Assembly: GCF_018408575.1 (NCBI RefSeq)
Contig: NZ_AP023418.1
Span: forward strand, 1,268,415-1,332,414
Origin: Vescimonas coprocola
GTDB lineage: Bacteria > Bacillota > Clostridia > Oscillospirales > Oscillospiraceae
Direction: 5' to 3'
Length of the DNA stretch: 64,000 nucleotides
A model generated the notes under the pieces. The model made no database searches and was not told where the DNA came from. It worked only from the letters and a program-made list of their open reading frames with translations. This document shows positions 9,601 through 16,616 of this stretch, one piece after another (position 1 is the first letter of the stretch; each line of letters opens with the position of its first letter). The position numbers were made by a program, and so were the translations under genes.

Positions 9601-11746
9601 TGAAGGTCGCCTTGCCGTTTTCATCGGTCACCACGCCGTCAATGGGCTTAATGGTGCCGGTGGTCATATCCAGCCATGCCAGGCCTACGCCCTCCAGCGG
9701 CTGGGCATTGGCCTGCGTGGCGTCGGGATCCAGTGCCTTCACGCCCTTGACGGTAACGGTGATGTCCTCACCGGAGGTCATGGTGGCCGGAACGTCCAGC
9801 CAGGTGTAGTAGTCGTTCTGGTTCTCGGCGTCGCTGCCCACAAAGTAGTCCAGCACATCGCCGTCCAGCAGCTTGGTATCCGTCACCTTGGGCCGGGCAG
9901 TGCCTGCCTCATTGGTGGGGAAATCGTTGTTGATATAGAAGCCGTGGAAGCCGGTCTCACGGCCAAAGACCTTGCTCTCCCAATCGGTGTTGGGATCAAT
10001 GACCAGATATTGCTTGGCCGTTGCCGGGGTAAACTTATCCCCATAAACCATCTCATGGGCCGCCACCAGCGCATCCAGCACGGAGACGCCCTCCACCTTG
10101 TCGGTGAAGCCGTACTTCTCGGCGGTATTGCTGGCCACCTGCACCTCGCTGATGCTGTGCAGATAGGCGTTGTCCGCCTGAGAGCGGATGGTCAGCCCCA
10201 GCGTCTCCACGGGCTTGCCCGCCACCTTGCGGATGTAGTCGCTGGGATTCATCAGAGCGTACACGTCATCGCCGCTCTGGGCTACCAGATAGCCGGTGGC
10301 CTCGCTGCCCACGGTGAAGGTGGCCTGACCGTCCTTGTCCGTCACAACATCCTTGATGGGCTTGATGTAGCCGTCTGCGTCCACCCAAGCCAGACCCACG
10401 CCCTCCAGGGGCCGGGCAGCGGCCTTCAGCTCCGCAGCATCCTTATAGCGATAGCCCTCCACGGCATAGAAGCCCTTCACCGTCACGGTGATGGCCTCAC
10501 CCGTCACCATGGTCTCCGGGACATCGATCCACGTATAGTAGTCGGAATAAGCATCCTCGTCGGCATAGAAGAAGAAATCCACGGTGTCGCCGTCCTTGAG
10601 CTTGGTGTTGACCACCGTGGTGCCATTATAGCCGGGGCCGGAGGGTGCCTTGGTGCCGTCATTGGGATAGCCGGCGTTGACATAGAAGCCGCAGACATAG
10701 GTCTCCGTGCCGTACAGCTTGGTGATAAAGCCGCTGCTGCTGACCTCCAGGAAATCCTTGGCGGTTTCCGGGGTAAAGTCGTCGCCGAAGGTCAGCTCGT
10801 GGGAGACCACCAGCGCATCCAGAGCGGAAACGCCCTCCACCTTGTCGGTGTAGCCGTACTTCTCCGCCTCACCGCCGGTAAGCTCACTCACCATGGGCTG
10901 GTGCAGCCATGCGCCGCCGTCCTGCGCCCGAACCAGCACCTTGGTGTTGGCGGGAGTAACAGGCTTGTCGTCCGACTTCACCTTCACGTTGACGGTGTAG
11001 ACCTGTGCCGGCTCATTGTCGTTGTTCATATTGGGCCAGCTGGGGTCGCCGCACTTGACGGTGATGGTGGTACCGTCCACAGTGGGAACCATCGCCGTGC
11101 GCTTATACTCCGTCTCGCCCACATAGGTCCTGACCTGATAGTTCTTGTTGCTGGCGGTGGGGGTGACCAGCACGCTGTCGGTCCCCTTGTCCACCGTCAG
11201 GGTATACTCATGGGTGTCCGGGTCGAAGGCGGGGGACAGCTCACCGGCGCTGAAGGTCAGGGCCTTCACCGTCTTGATGTGATTGTCCCAGCTGCCGCCC
11301 AGGTCGGCGCCGTAGCCATTGCGGGTATACATGATCCGGATCTCGTCGCCGGATCCCAGCGTTCCGTCCGCCACGGTGAAGGCCCCAAAGCCTTGGTTGG
11401 TGAACCAATCATTCAGGGTGCCCATCCAGCCGGACATGGAGCCGCCGTCGAATTCACCCAGACCCTCGATAGAGCTGATGTAGTTGTTCTCGGCGCCTGT
11501 CTGCTCGCAGCCGTTCTTTTCCAGTGCCTCTACCACACAGCCCATCATGGTAGAATCTTCATTCAGATCTATCCATTCCTCCACCAGTGTCCCTTCCCAG
11601 GGAGCGCCCTCGGCTTCCGGGTAGGTGGTGTTCTCCACGATGACATGAACCTGTCCGTCGTGGTTGTCCGCCGCAAAAACGCTCATGGGTACCAGAGACA
11701 GTACCATCACCAGCGTCAGAAGCAGCGATACAATGCGTTTCTTCAT
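6647..11746 (-). CDS. Large sortase-type surface protein with transcobalamin-like (DUF4430) modules, under a B12 riboswitch
   Basis: A 1,699-residue secreted protein. Residues 1-25 form a signal peptide (MKKRIVSLLLTLV... VFAAD). Next comes a DUF4430 module (about 35-155), the fold shared with the C-terminal domain of transcobalamin, then a cadherin-like beta-sandwich (about 160-265) and two further related DUF4430-type modules (about 275-400 and 540-650), then Ig-like and bacterial repeat regions. Residues 1421-1652 are four 58-residue helical repeats forming a stalk. The tail KPATGD, a hydrophobic segment and KKRKA look like a cell-wall sorting signal with PATGD instead of LPxTG. The ribosome site is AGAGGA. 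Its long leader contains a cobalamin riboswitch and terminator, so capture of corrinoids at the cell surface is the likely role; binding itself is inferred. Confidence 0.85.
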   Translation of the reverse strand: MKKRIVSLLLTLVMVLSLVPMSVFAADNHDGQVHVIVENTTYPEAEGAPWEGTLVEEWIDLNEDSTMMGCVVEALEKNGCEQTGAENNYISSIEGLGEFDGGSMSGWMGTLNDWFTNQGFGAFTVADGTLGSGDEIRIMYTRNGYGADLGGSWDNHIKTVKALTFSAGELSPAFDPDTHEYTLTVDKGTDSVLVTPTASNKNYQVRTYVGETEYKRTAMVPTVDGTTITVKCGDPSWPNMNNDNEPAQVYTVNVKVKSDDKPVTPANTKVLVRAQDGGAWLHQPMVSELTGGEAEKYGYTDKVEGVSALDALVVSHELTFGDDFTPETAKDFLEVSSSGFITKLYGTETYVCGFYVNAGYPNDGTKAPSGPGYNGTTVVNTKLKDGDTVDFFFYADEDAYSDYYTWIDVPETMVTGEAITVTVKGFYAVEGYRYKDAAELKAAARPLEGVGLAWVDADGYIKPIKDVVTDKDGQATFTVGSEATGYLVAQSGDDVYALMNPSDYIRKVAGKPVETLGLTIRSQADNAYLHSISEVQVASNTAEKYGFTDKVEGVSVLDALVAAHEMVYGDKFTPATAKQYLVIDPNTDWESKVFGRETGFHGFYINNDFPTNEAGTARPKVTDTKLLDGDVLDYFVGSDAENQNDYYTWLDVPATMTSGEDITVTVKGVKALDPDATQANAQPLEGVGLAWLDMTTGTIKPIDGVVTDENGKATFTVVEGVATGYLVATTATYHTHTTYALMNPSAPIQMVTGNAHTVELKGLHNAQLNSLKLYTYKDGVKGTQDLLSGISTEADGYGLKYTAKLASGTYWVEGYDANKDCNGGMEMVIADDTTSVSVQRAYEIYARNSGWVAGTDYTIDYQLTTADGVKRTATLGSGTVYGNLRTTGIFVETDTVTVNLIPSEEHTANYNVGTKTVVTKVGGGAQSFDISVPKAFAVKVTAPAGSTVSVGTFGNYYTYEFLRPQENSISTQDGDTVTVTYRVPETSLNHFVRVQNPDGVTYWDFNKWTADQDIVVTRADLHMDDDFNKDTVSRFDKNTYDLGNVYLNINAKGYMNMNAGDTYELDVFRNWQAIEGFMNAKIALPDAHYEVVDFDGKPSDVVSIAPNADNSCLAYMTANHQGTALVKVTYDAMTHKQGQSSTADKTFSAIWPEFTGVFVVSVGADGTAIQTNMLMDRMDVGVTKDEQKQLDAEHDILFYLGTDGASYTFTPESGCTVTVARSTVGKTMTFNGFTSEGVTVDAETGAVTVANLTTGRHIVRVEKDGVATYQVITARGVSYKLLDAEGNELPENAEVKPGETVQLQFTGLVSPKEKMAGVYNHNFSLYYTDGDGNSFQSNPGSYYGVYDFSGNPARQRISITVPADQEGLTYELNGAIKVGGYPGKPTHRIVTYAEGMGMQHGTATASVLAQLPQVTLKLPGYAADAVEKLIDAIGTVTLDSEEAIKAARGAYDALTEEQKAQVGNYQTLLDAEAKLADLKAVDAVEKLIDAIGTVTLDSEEAIKAARDAYDALTDAQKELVGNYQTLLDAEAKLADLKAVDAVEKLIDAIGTVTLDSEEAIKAARDAYDALTDAQKELVGNYQTLLDAEAKLADLKAADAVEKLIDAIGTVTLDSEEAIKAARDAYDALTDAQKEQVGNYQTLLGAEAKLAQLKKDAEKPSQPEQPDKPATGDAGVALWLTVMCMTTLLGAALVGKKRKA
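6791..7486 (-). repeat. Four tandem 174-bp repeats encoding a helical stalk
   Basis: Four in-frame copies of a 174-bp (58-codon) unit with period exactly 174 (the CAGCTTCTCC anchor occurs at 6938, 7112, 7286 and 7460). Each copy encodes AVEKLIDAIGTV through EAKLADLK and differs by only a few residues; the two middle copies are almost identical. The units resemble wall-spanning helical spacers. The near-identity points to recent duplication or gene conversion, so copy number may vary between strains. Confidence 0.9.
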
Positions 11747-11980
11747 TCGTTTTTGTCCTCTCTTTTACAAATTTATTTTGAAGGCGGATGCCCAAAAAAT
11801 ACAGTACACATAAGAAGGAGGCGGGAGGGGTGGCTGAAACCCCTCCTGCCCTTATGGAAATGGACGGTTTGACCGCCCCTCGGCTTGCGTTTTTGTTCCA
11901 TGCGGGCCTGTGGCTGCCGGCACCGCACGAAAAGCACCCCCTGCCCATGGCAGAAAGTCCTGTTTTCGCTTTTGCGCAAC

Positions 11981-12009
11981 AAAAAAGCACGATCCAAGCG
12001 GGACCGTGC
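11981..12009 (-). terminator. Intrinsic terminator in the riboswitch leader
   Basis: On the minus strand GCACGGTCC and GGATCGTGC pair across a 5-nt loop and are followed at once by TTTTTT. It lies 50 bp downstream of the cobalamin aptamer and about 235 bp before the surface-protein start. This is the layout of a transcription-terminating OFF switch. The remaining leader (11747-11980) holds one more stem, GGAGGGG / CCCCTCC at 11824-11846, without a T run. Confidence 0.85.
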
Positions 12010-12059
12010 AAGCTGCAAAGCGTTTCACGATTCGGCTTCGGTGATGGCAAAACCAAGGC

Positions 12060-12170
12060 ACAGAGCTCGGTGTATCTGACTTATCCTGTCTCAGCAGGCA
12101 TCACAGTGACCAACTCGCCGGGCTTCTCACCCGATTCCGCCGCCGACGCACAAGGCGCCGGACGCTCTGT
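12060..12170 (-). ncRNA. Cobalamin riboswitch (compact)
   Basis: Read on the minus strand, the element is closed by P1 (ACAGAGC at 12170-12164 with GCTCTGT at 12066-12060). It contains GGCGCC, GGAATCGGGTGAGAAGCCCG (a P3 hairpin with the GGGTGAGAA signature), the GGTCACTGTGATGCC core and GATAAGTCAGATACACC, the B12-box. At 111 nt it is shorter than most cobalamin aptamers, which fits a compact subclass. It follows a strong promoter and precedes a perfect terminator in the leader of the DUF4430 surface protein. Which corrinoid it senses cannot be read from the sequence. Confidence 0.85.
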
Positions 12171-12190
12171 CCTTTTATTGACTTGCCCCC

Positions 12191-12219
12191 ATTATATACG
12201 CCCCGGCGACAAAAAGCAA
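12191..12219 (-). promoter_or_regulatory. Promoter of the riboswitch and surface protein
   Basis: On the minus strand TTGCTT (12219-12214) and TATAAT (12196-12191) are separated by exactly 17 bp, about 20 bp upstream of the riboswitch P1 stem. Confidence 0.75.
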
Positions 12220-12290
12220 GCACTATTTTTTCTTTTCGCCGGAATGGCCGCCATTCTACCGTGGAGAACGGATTGACACAAAAAGGCACA

Positions 12291-13115
12291 GACTTTATTG
12301 GGCCGCTGAAAATTCTCTCATATGCTAAGCCTGTCATTCCGAGACCAGTCCGCAGGCTGGTCGTGGGAATCCGTTCCCTCTTTGCAGGTTTTCTTTTTCG
12401 CTCCAGCGGGTGATTTTCTTTTGTAGGGCCCGTGCCTCCGGCGGCCCACTTTTCCCAGCAGCTGGAAAAGTGGGCAAAAGCACACACCGTCGTGTCAGCC
12501 GACTTCCAGCCACGTTGTGGCGTGAAAATCGGGACACTTCCTCGAAATCGCCTCGCTGTATCCGCCACAGGCGGCGCTTCGGCGGTTTCCTCGCAATGAC
12601 ACCATGCAAGGAAGTGTAGACTTTATTGGGCTGCCGAAAATTCTCTCATATGCTAAACCCGTCATTCCGAGACCAGTCCGCAGGCTGGTCGTGGGAATCC
12701 GTTCCCTCTTTGCAGGTTTTCTTTTTCGCTCCAGCGGGTGATTTTCTCTTGTAGGGAACGTGCCTCCGACGGCCCACTTTTCCCACCATCTGGAAAAGTG
12801 GGCAAAAGCACACACCGTCGTGTCAGCCGATTTCCAGCCACGTTGTGGCGTGAAAATCGGGACACTTCCTCGAAACCACCTCGCTTCATCCGCCACAGGC
12901 GGCGCTTCGGCGGTTTCCTCGCAATGACACCATGCAAGGAAGTGTAGACTTTATTGGGCCGCTGAAAATTCTCTCATATGCTAAATCCGTCATTCCGAGA
13001 CCAGTCCGCAGGCTGGTCGTGGGAATCCGTTCCCTCTTTGCAGGTTTTCTTTTTCGCTCCAGCGGGTGATTTTCTTTTGTAGGGACCGTGCCTCCGACGG
13101 CCCTCTTTTCCCAGC
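12291..13115. repeat. Tandem 328-bp intergenic repeat, two and a half copies
   Basis: A 328-bp unit starts at 12291, 12619 and 12947 (each at GACTTTATTGGGC); the third copy stops near 13115. Copies are about 95 percent identical by eye. Each unit contains several inverted repeats: GACCAG/CTGGTC, and CCCACTTTTCC/GGAAAAGTGGG separated by 4-6 nt. There is no start codon with a ribosome site and no conserved protein, so this is a non-coding, palindrome-rich repeat family. The reverse strand ends in TGTCATTGCGAGG, a motif common in dispersed repeats of related bacteria. It separates the riboswitch promoter from the next genes. Confidence 0.85.
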
Positions 13116-13140
13116 AGTAGTTTCTTGTTTGCCTCCGGCG

Positions 13141-13174
13141 GCATACTTTTTGTCAACAGCGACAAAAAGTATGC
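13141..13174. repeat. Perfect 14-bp hairpin in the repeat field
   Basis: GCATACTTTTTGTC and GACAAAAAGTATGC flank a 6-nt loop. The area 13116-13385 shows no gene; it holds this hairpin and short imperfect repeats. Confidence 0.8.
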
Positions 13175-13385
13175 AAAAAACGCCGTTTGAAACCGATGGT
13201 TTCAAAACTTCCTTTACCTCCAAGCGCTGCATTCGTTATGGGCCAAGGGAATTGACTCAGCAACAGCCCCGCTCCCGCTCCGGCGAAGGGGCGTGTGGGT
13301 CTATGGTTGGGAGTAGGGATTCCCACAGCCAGCGCTCACACTCCCCGTCCCCACAGTAGAACAGAAATCTCTTTCAACCACCCAG

Positions 13386-13577
13386 CGTAGCGGCAGCGTA
13401 AGTAGAAAATACGCCAATTCCCTGCTTCGGCGGGATTCAGGATGCAACTCTTGCACACAAAAGAGGAAGTCTTGAAACCTTAGGTTTCAAGTGGCGTTCT
13501 TTGGTAACTTTCTTTCGCTATTGAAAGAAAGTTACCCGTCGGAGACAACAAAAAAGAGAAATATCATGGACCGCTGA
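13386..13577. repeat. Second intergenic repeat family, copy 1
   Basis: A 192-bp unit beginning CGTAGCGGCAGCGTAAG. It contains two perfect hairpins: CTTGAAACC/GGTTTCAAG and AACTTTCTTTC/GAAAGAAAGTT. It ends with AACAAAAAAGAGAA and ATCATGGACCGCTGA. It is repeated 295 bp further on. No protein coding is supported. Confidence 0.8.
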
Positions 13578-13680
13578 AAGCTACCTTCACAAATATAGCC
13601 CACCATTGCGAAGCCAGCGCTCACACCGCCCGTGGCAATCCGTCCCCCACGGTAGAGCATCAGGCTTCTTCAACTGCCCA

Positions 13681-13872
13681 CGTAGCGGCAGCGTAAGTAG
13701 AAATACGCCACTTCCCTGCTTCGGCGGGATTCAGGATGCAGCTCTTGCACACAAAAGAGGAAGTCTTGAAACCTTAGGTTTCAAGTGGCGTTCTTTGATA
13801 ACTTTCTTTCGCTATTGAAAGAAAGTTACCCGTCGGAGACAACAAAAAAGAGAAGGATCATGGACCGCTGAA
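13681..13872. repeat. Second intergenic repeat family, copy 2
   Basis: Nearly identical to the unit at 13386, with the same two hairpins. The stretch between the copies (13578-13680) has no gene. GGACCGCTGAAGGC at the end of this unit also echoes the GGCCGCTGAAAA at the start of the 328-bp repeats, suggesting the two families share ends. Confidence 0.8.
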
Positions 13873-13928
13873 GGCACAAACGGAATCTTCGACAGACTTT
13901 TTGCTTGGGAACCCATCTCCGCATAGAA

Positions 13929-13960
13929 CAAGAGACCGGCAGGGATGCCGGTCTCTTGTA
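13929..13960. terminator. Bidirectional terminator after the xpaC-like gene
   Basis: ACAAGAGACCGGCA and TGCCGGTCTCTTGT form a perfect 14-bp stem with a 4-nt loop, 65 bp past the stop of the leftward gene. Confidence 0.8.
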
Positions 13961-14024
13961 AAAAGCCTTTCTTGCCGTGGAACCGGTGCAGCCGGACGAC
14001 GCAGGCAGAACATATCTCCCGCCT

Positions 14025-15443
14025 TTACAGATCCTCCTGCGTGGCCACCGCCGTACCGCCCAGCCCGAAGTCCTCCTCCACGCTGCCGCCGTCCCGGCGC
14101 AGCATGGTCTCCATCACCCGGATATCGCTGTCCACATCCATGGCGTCGGCGTGGTACAGGGCATCCAGCTGGCGCTCGAAGCCCGCCATGATGCTGTCCA
14201 TGGTGCGGCGGATCTTCTCCTTTGCCTGGGTAAGGTTCTCGCCGCTGACCCCCGCCTCCTCGAAGTCGGCATAGGAGTCCAGCAGCTTCTCCGTGGTGGG
14301 CAGGTAATAGTTCAGGAAGGTGGCTGCCTGATTCTTCTTGGCGGGGTCCTCCTCCACCAGCTTCAGGATCTTCCCGGCGATCTCCTCCAGCCGGTCGATT
14401 TTCCGGCTCAGCTCCGGGTCTGCGATACGGTCGTTGGAGCGGCGGATGCTGCGGAGCATCCCGGAGTAGCCCTCCTCCGCCTCCTGCGGCACCTGCGGAG
14501 CCTCGCGCTGCCGCTCCTGCCGTCCCTGATCCTCCGCCGCCTCATGGCTGCGGAACAGCATCCCCCGGCCCAGATCCAGATAGGCCTCCTCGCCCCACAG
14601 GCCCTTTTCCAGCATGGCCTGCAGATCCCGCTCCGCCCGGCGCTCGGATACCTCCGCCGCACGGGCCAGACTGGCGACCGAGATGCTGCTGCGCTTGCCT
14701 GCGATCCGCAGATAGGAGGCGTAGCGCCGGTGACGGCGGGTCATGGAGCCGCTGCCGATCAGCAGTCCGATGCCGCCGGCCAACAGGCCCGTGGGATAGA
14801 ACAGGCCCTCTAAAAAGTACTTCACATAGTGCAGCTGGAAGCCGTCCTCCAGCCAGAACAGGTTATCCGCCACGCCGTTGAAGAACGCCACGGCGCCCAC
14901 GATGGTCAGCAGAATACCGGCGATCTTCATCCTCTTGGCGCTCTTGGCGGAATATTGGGGCGTCTGGGTGGCCTTCTGGATGGCGGCACTGGCCTTCCTG
15001 GTCGTGGTGGATGCGGTCTTGGCGGCAGCCTTTCGCCGCTTGGGGTCCGACAGCTTGGAAATCAGCATGATCAGGCCCACCGGCCACAGGCCGGTGCAGA
15101 AAAAGATACCTGTCATGATCCAGAAGCCCAGATCTATCCCGGAGTTGTCGTTCTTACTGCGGGAGCTGGTGCTGCTTCGGGAGCTGGTGGTCGTGCTGCG
15201 GGAGCGTGTGGTAGTCTTGCCGGTGGTGCTTTTGATGGTCGTTGTTTTCCCGGTGGCGCTTTTACCGCTGCTGCTTTCGTCGGCAGTTGTCTTTCCCGTA
15301 CTGTCGGCCGCAGCCTCACCGGCCGTAGCGGCAGAGGAGCCGCCGGTATGGACCTCGACGTTTTTCTCGCCGCCCTCCTTGGAGTAGCTGTAAGAATAGG
15401 TGTAGCTATATTCTCCGGTCTGGCTGTTGTCCTTGTCAGTCAT
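14025..15443 (-). CDS. XpaC-like membrane protein (5-bromo-4-chloroindolyl phosphate hydrolysis family)
   Basis: A 472-residue protein. Residues 1-100 are a low-complexity Ser/Thr/Lys-rich region. Two transmembrane helices lie at about 105-130, and two more hydrophobic stretches at 175-245. A winged-helix-like region follows (SVASLARAAEVSERRAERDLQAMLEKG), then a helical C-terminal domain containing NYYLPTTEKLLDSYADFE, which is the XpaC signature. XpaC is known in Bacillus; its cellular role is unclear, and family members often sit with TelA-like proteins (none is seen here). Its start overlaps the DUF896 gene by 8 bp, so both belong to one leftward operon. Confidence 0.75.
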   Translation of the reverse strand: MTDKDNSQTGEYSYTYSYSYSKEGGEKNVEVHTGGSSAATAGEAAADSTGKTTADESSSGKSATGKTTTIKSTTGKTTTRSRSTTTSSRSSTSSRSKNDNSGIDLGFWIMTGIFFCTGLWPVGLIMLISKLSDPKRRKAAAKTASTTTRKASAAIQKATQTPQYSAKSAKRMKIAGILLTIVGAVAFFNGVADNLFWLEDGFQLHYVKYFLEGLFYPTGLLAGGIGLLIGSGSMTRRHRRYASYLRIAGKRSSISVASLARAAEVSERRAERDLQAMLEKGLWGEEAYLDLGRGMLFRSHEAAEDQGRQERQREAPQVPQEAEEGYSGMLRSIRRSNDRIADPELSRKIDRLEEIAGKILKLVEEDPAKKNQAATFLNYYLPTTEKLLDSYADFEEAGVSGENLTQAKEKIRRTMDSIMAGFERQLDALYHADAMDVDSDIRVMETMLRRDGGSVEEDFGLGGTAVATQEDL

Positions 15444-15660
15444 GGGTGTTCTCCTCTCCCCGCTTTCTCAGCTTGCGCTTGTTGCCGTTCTCATCCACCA
15501 CCCAGGTGTTATCCAGTTCCCGTGCCAGATTCCCCACCACGGTGTCGATATACTCCCGGCGTAGGGCAGCCCGCTCCTGCGTCTCCTCCGGAGTCAGCCC
15601 CTCCGGAGTCCTGGCCTTCTTTGCCAGCTCATTGATCCGGTCTATCTTCTTCTGATCCAT
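15436..15660 (-). CDS. DUF896 (YnzC-like) small protein
   Basis: 74 residues beginning MDQKKIDRINELAKKAR and containing GLTPEE(T)QERAALRREYID, the helical hairpin of DUF896 proteins. The ATG at 15660 was chosen because family members start with this sequence; longer in-frame extensions have no support. GGCGGG precedes the start. The function of the family is unknown. The 170-bp gap upstream (15661-15830) has no gene but holds short imperfect repeats of the type AAAATGTCC. Confidence 0.85.
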   Translation of the reverse strand: MDQKKIDRINELAKKARTPEGLTPEETQERAALRREYIDTVVGNLARELDNTWVVDENGNKRKLRKRGEENTHD

Positions 15661-15830
15661 ATGATATTTACCCGCCTTTCCGCCCAAATCGGACGAATCC
15701 ATATACCGAAAAATGTCCGTAAAACGTCCACAAAATGTCCAAAATATCCGCAATGTCCACAAAATATCCCAAATAAGCCATCCGCAGCAAAATGATCCGC
15801 AGCAGGATATCCGCAGTCGGGACGGTGCCG

Positions 15831-16616
15831 TCAGAGGTAGCGCTTGACGGTGATAAACACCCTTCCCTTTTTCGTCTGATTCCCCACTTCCTCCAGCACG
15901 CACTTACCAAGGCCCCGGAGAGTCAGCACGTCGCCCTGCACCACCTGCCGGTCCGGCTTCTGCCAGTCCGTCCAGTTCACCTGCACCTTGCCGGAGGTGA
16001 CGGCCTCCGCCGCCTTGCTGCGGCTCAGGGAAAAGCCCACCGACAGAACACTGTCCAGCCGCAGGGAGGACACGGTATCCCGCAGCAGCTTCACCTTCTC
16101 CTCCGGCACCTGAAGCTCCGTGGGACCGATGGGCTGCACCTTCAGCCGTACCCGGCCGGCGCTGTCCCAGCTATCCAGCAGGAAGCGGCGCACCGGCTCC
16201 GTCACCAGCACATCCACCGACTGCTCTGCCACCAGAATATCCCCCACGGATTCTCTGGTAACACCCAGCCCCATCAGGCTGCCCAGCACGTCCCGGTGGG
16301 TCAGGCTGTTGGGTTCATAGAAGGTGGCCCGCAGAGCGGCCACGGCCTCGAAGTCCGGTTCCGTCTGCCAATCCGGCAGGAAGTGGGCCTGCCGCCGCTG
16401 GGCGGTGTCGTAGCCACCCCATAGAAGCCAGCCCTCCCGGACATCCAGCGCCCCCATCAGGCGGCGCACCAGCTCCTGCTCCGCCGGGGAGAGGAAGCCC
16501 GTCACCACCGGGATGTTCCTGCGGCGGCACTGCTCGTATTTATCCCAGACCCTTCCCAGCAGCAGGCGCTCGTCACCGTTTGCCGCCAGTCGGTCCAACA
16601 GAGCCCGTTTATCCAT
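15831..16616 (-). CDS. ylmH: S4-domain RNA-binding protein YlmH
   Basis: 261 residues, the normal length for YlmH. The N-terminal part includes FLSPAEQELVRRLMG and FYEPNSLTHRDVLGSLMGLGVTRESVGDI, and the C-terminal S4 domain spans about 180-245 (LRLDSVLSVGFSLSRSKAAEAVTSGKVQVNW). In Bacillus ylmH lies by the division cluster, and the protein acts in ribosome-associated quality control. Here it is instead coupled to an ABC exporter: its ATG lies 8 bp inside the end of that gene. Confidence 0.9.
   Translation of the reverse strand: MDKRALLDRLAANGDERLLLGRVWDKYEQCRRRNIPVVTGFLSPAEQELVRRLMGALDVREGWLLWGGYDTAQRRQAHFLPDWQTEPDFEAVAALRATFYEPNSLTHRDVLGSLMGLGVTRESVGDILVAEQSVDVLVTEPVRRFLLDSWDSAGRVRLKVQPIGPTELQVPEEKVKLLRDTVSSLRLDSVLSVGFSLSRSKAAEAVTSGKVQVNWTDWQKPDRQVVQGDVLTLRGLGKCVLEEVGNQTKKGRVFITVKRYL

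Noticed and set aside
6221-11872. Very long plus-strand open frame (about 1,880 codons) through the tRNA and opposite the surface protein
   Set aside because: It reads through a tRNA gene, its product is Gly/His/Leu-rich nonsense, and the opposite strand has a signal peptide, domains and sorting signal. It is an antisense shadow caused by high G+C.
12101-13359. Several 60-150-codon open frames in the repeat field
   Set aside because: They recur identically only because the DNA repeats; starts lack ribosome sites and frames cross hairpins. Treated as non-coding repeats.
15661-15903. N-terminal extension of the DUF896 protein
   Set aside because: The extra residues come from AT-rich repeats; the family begins at the ATG at 15660.
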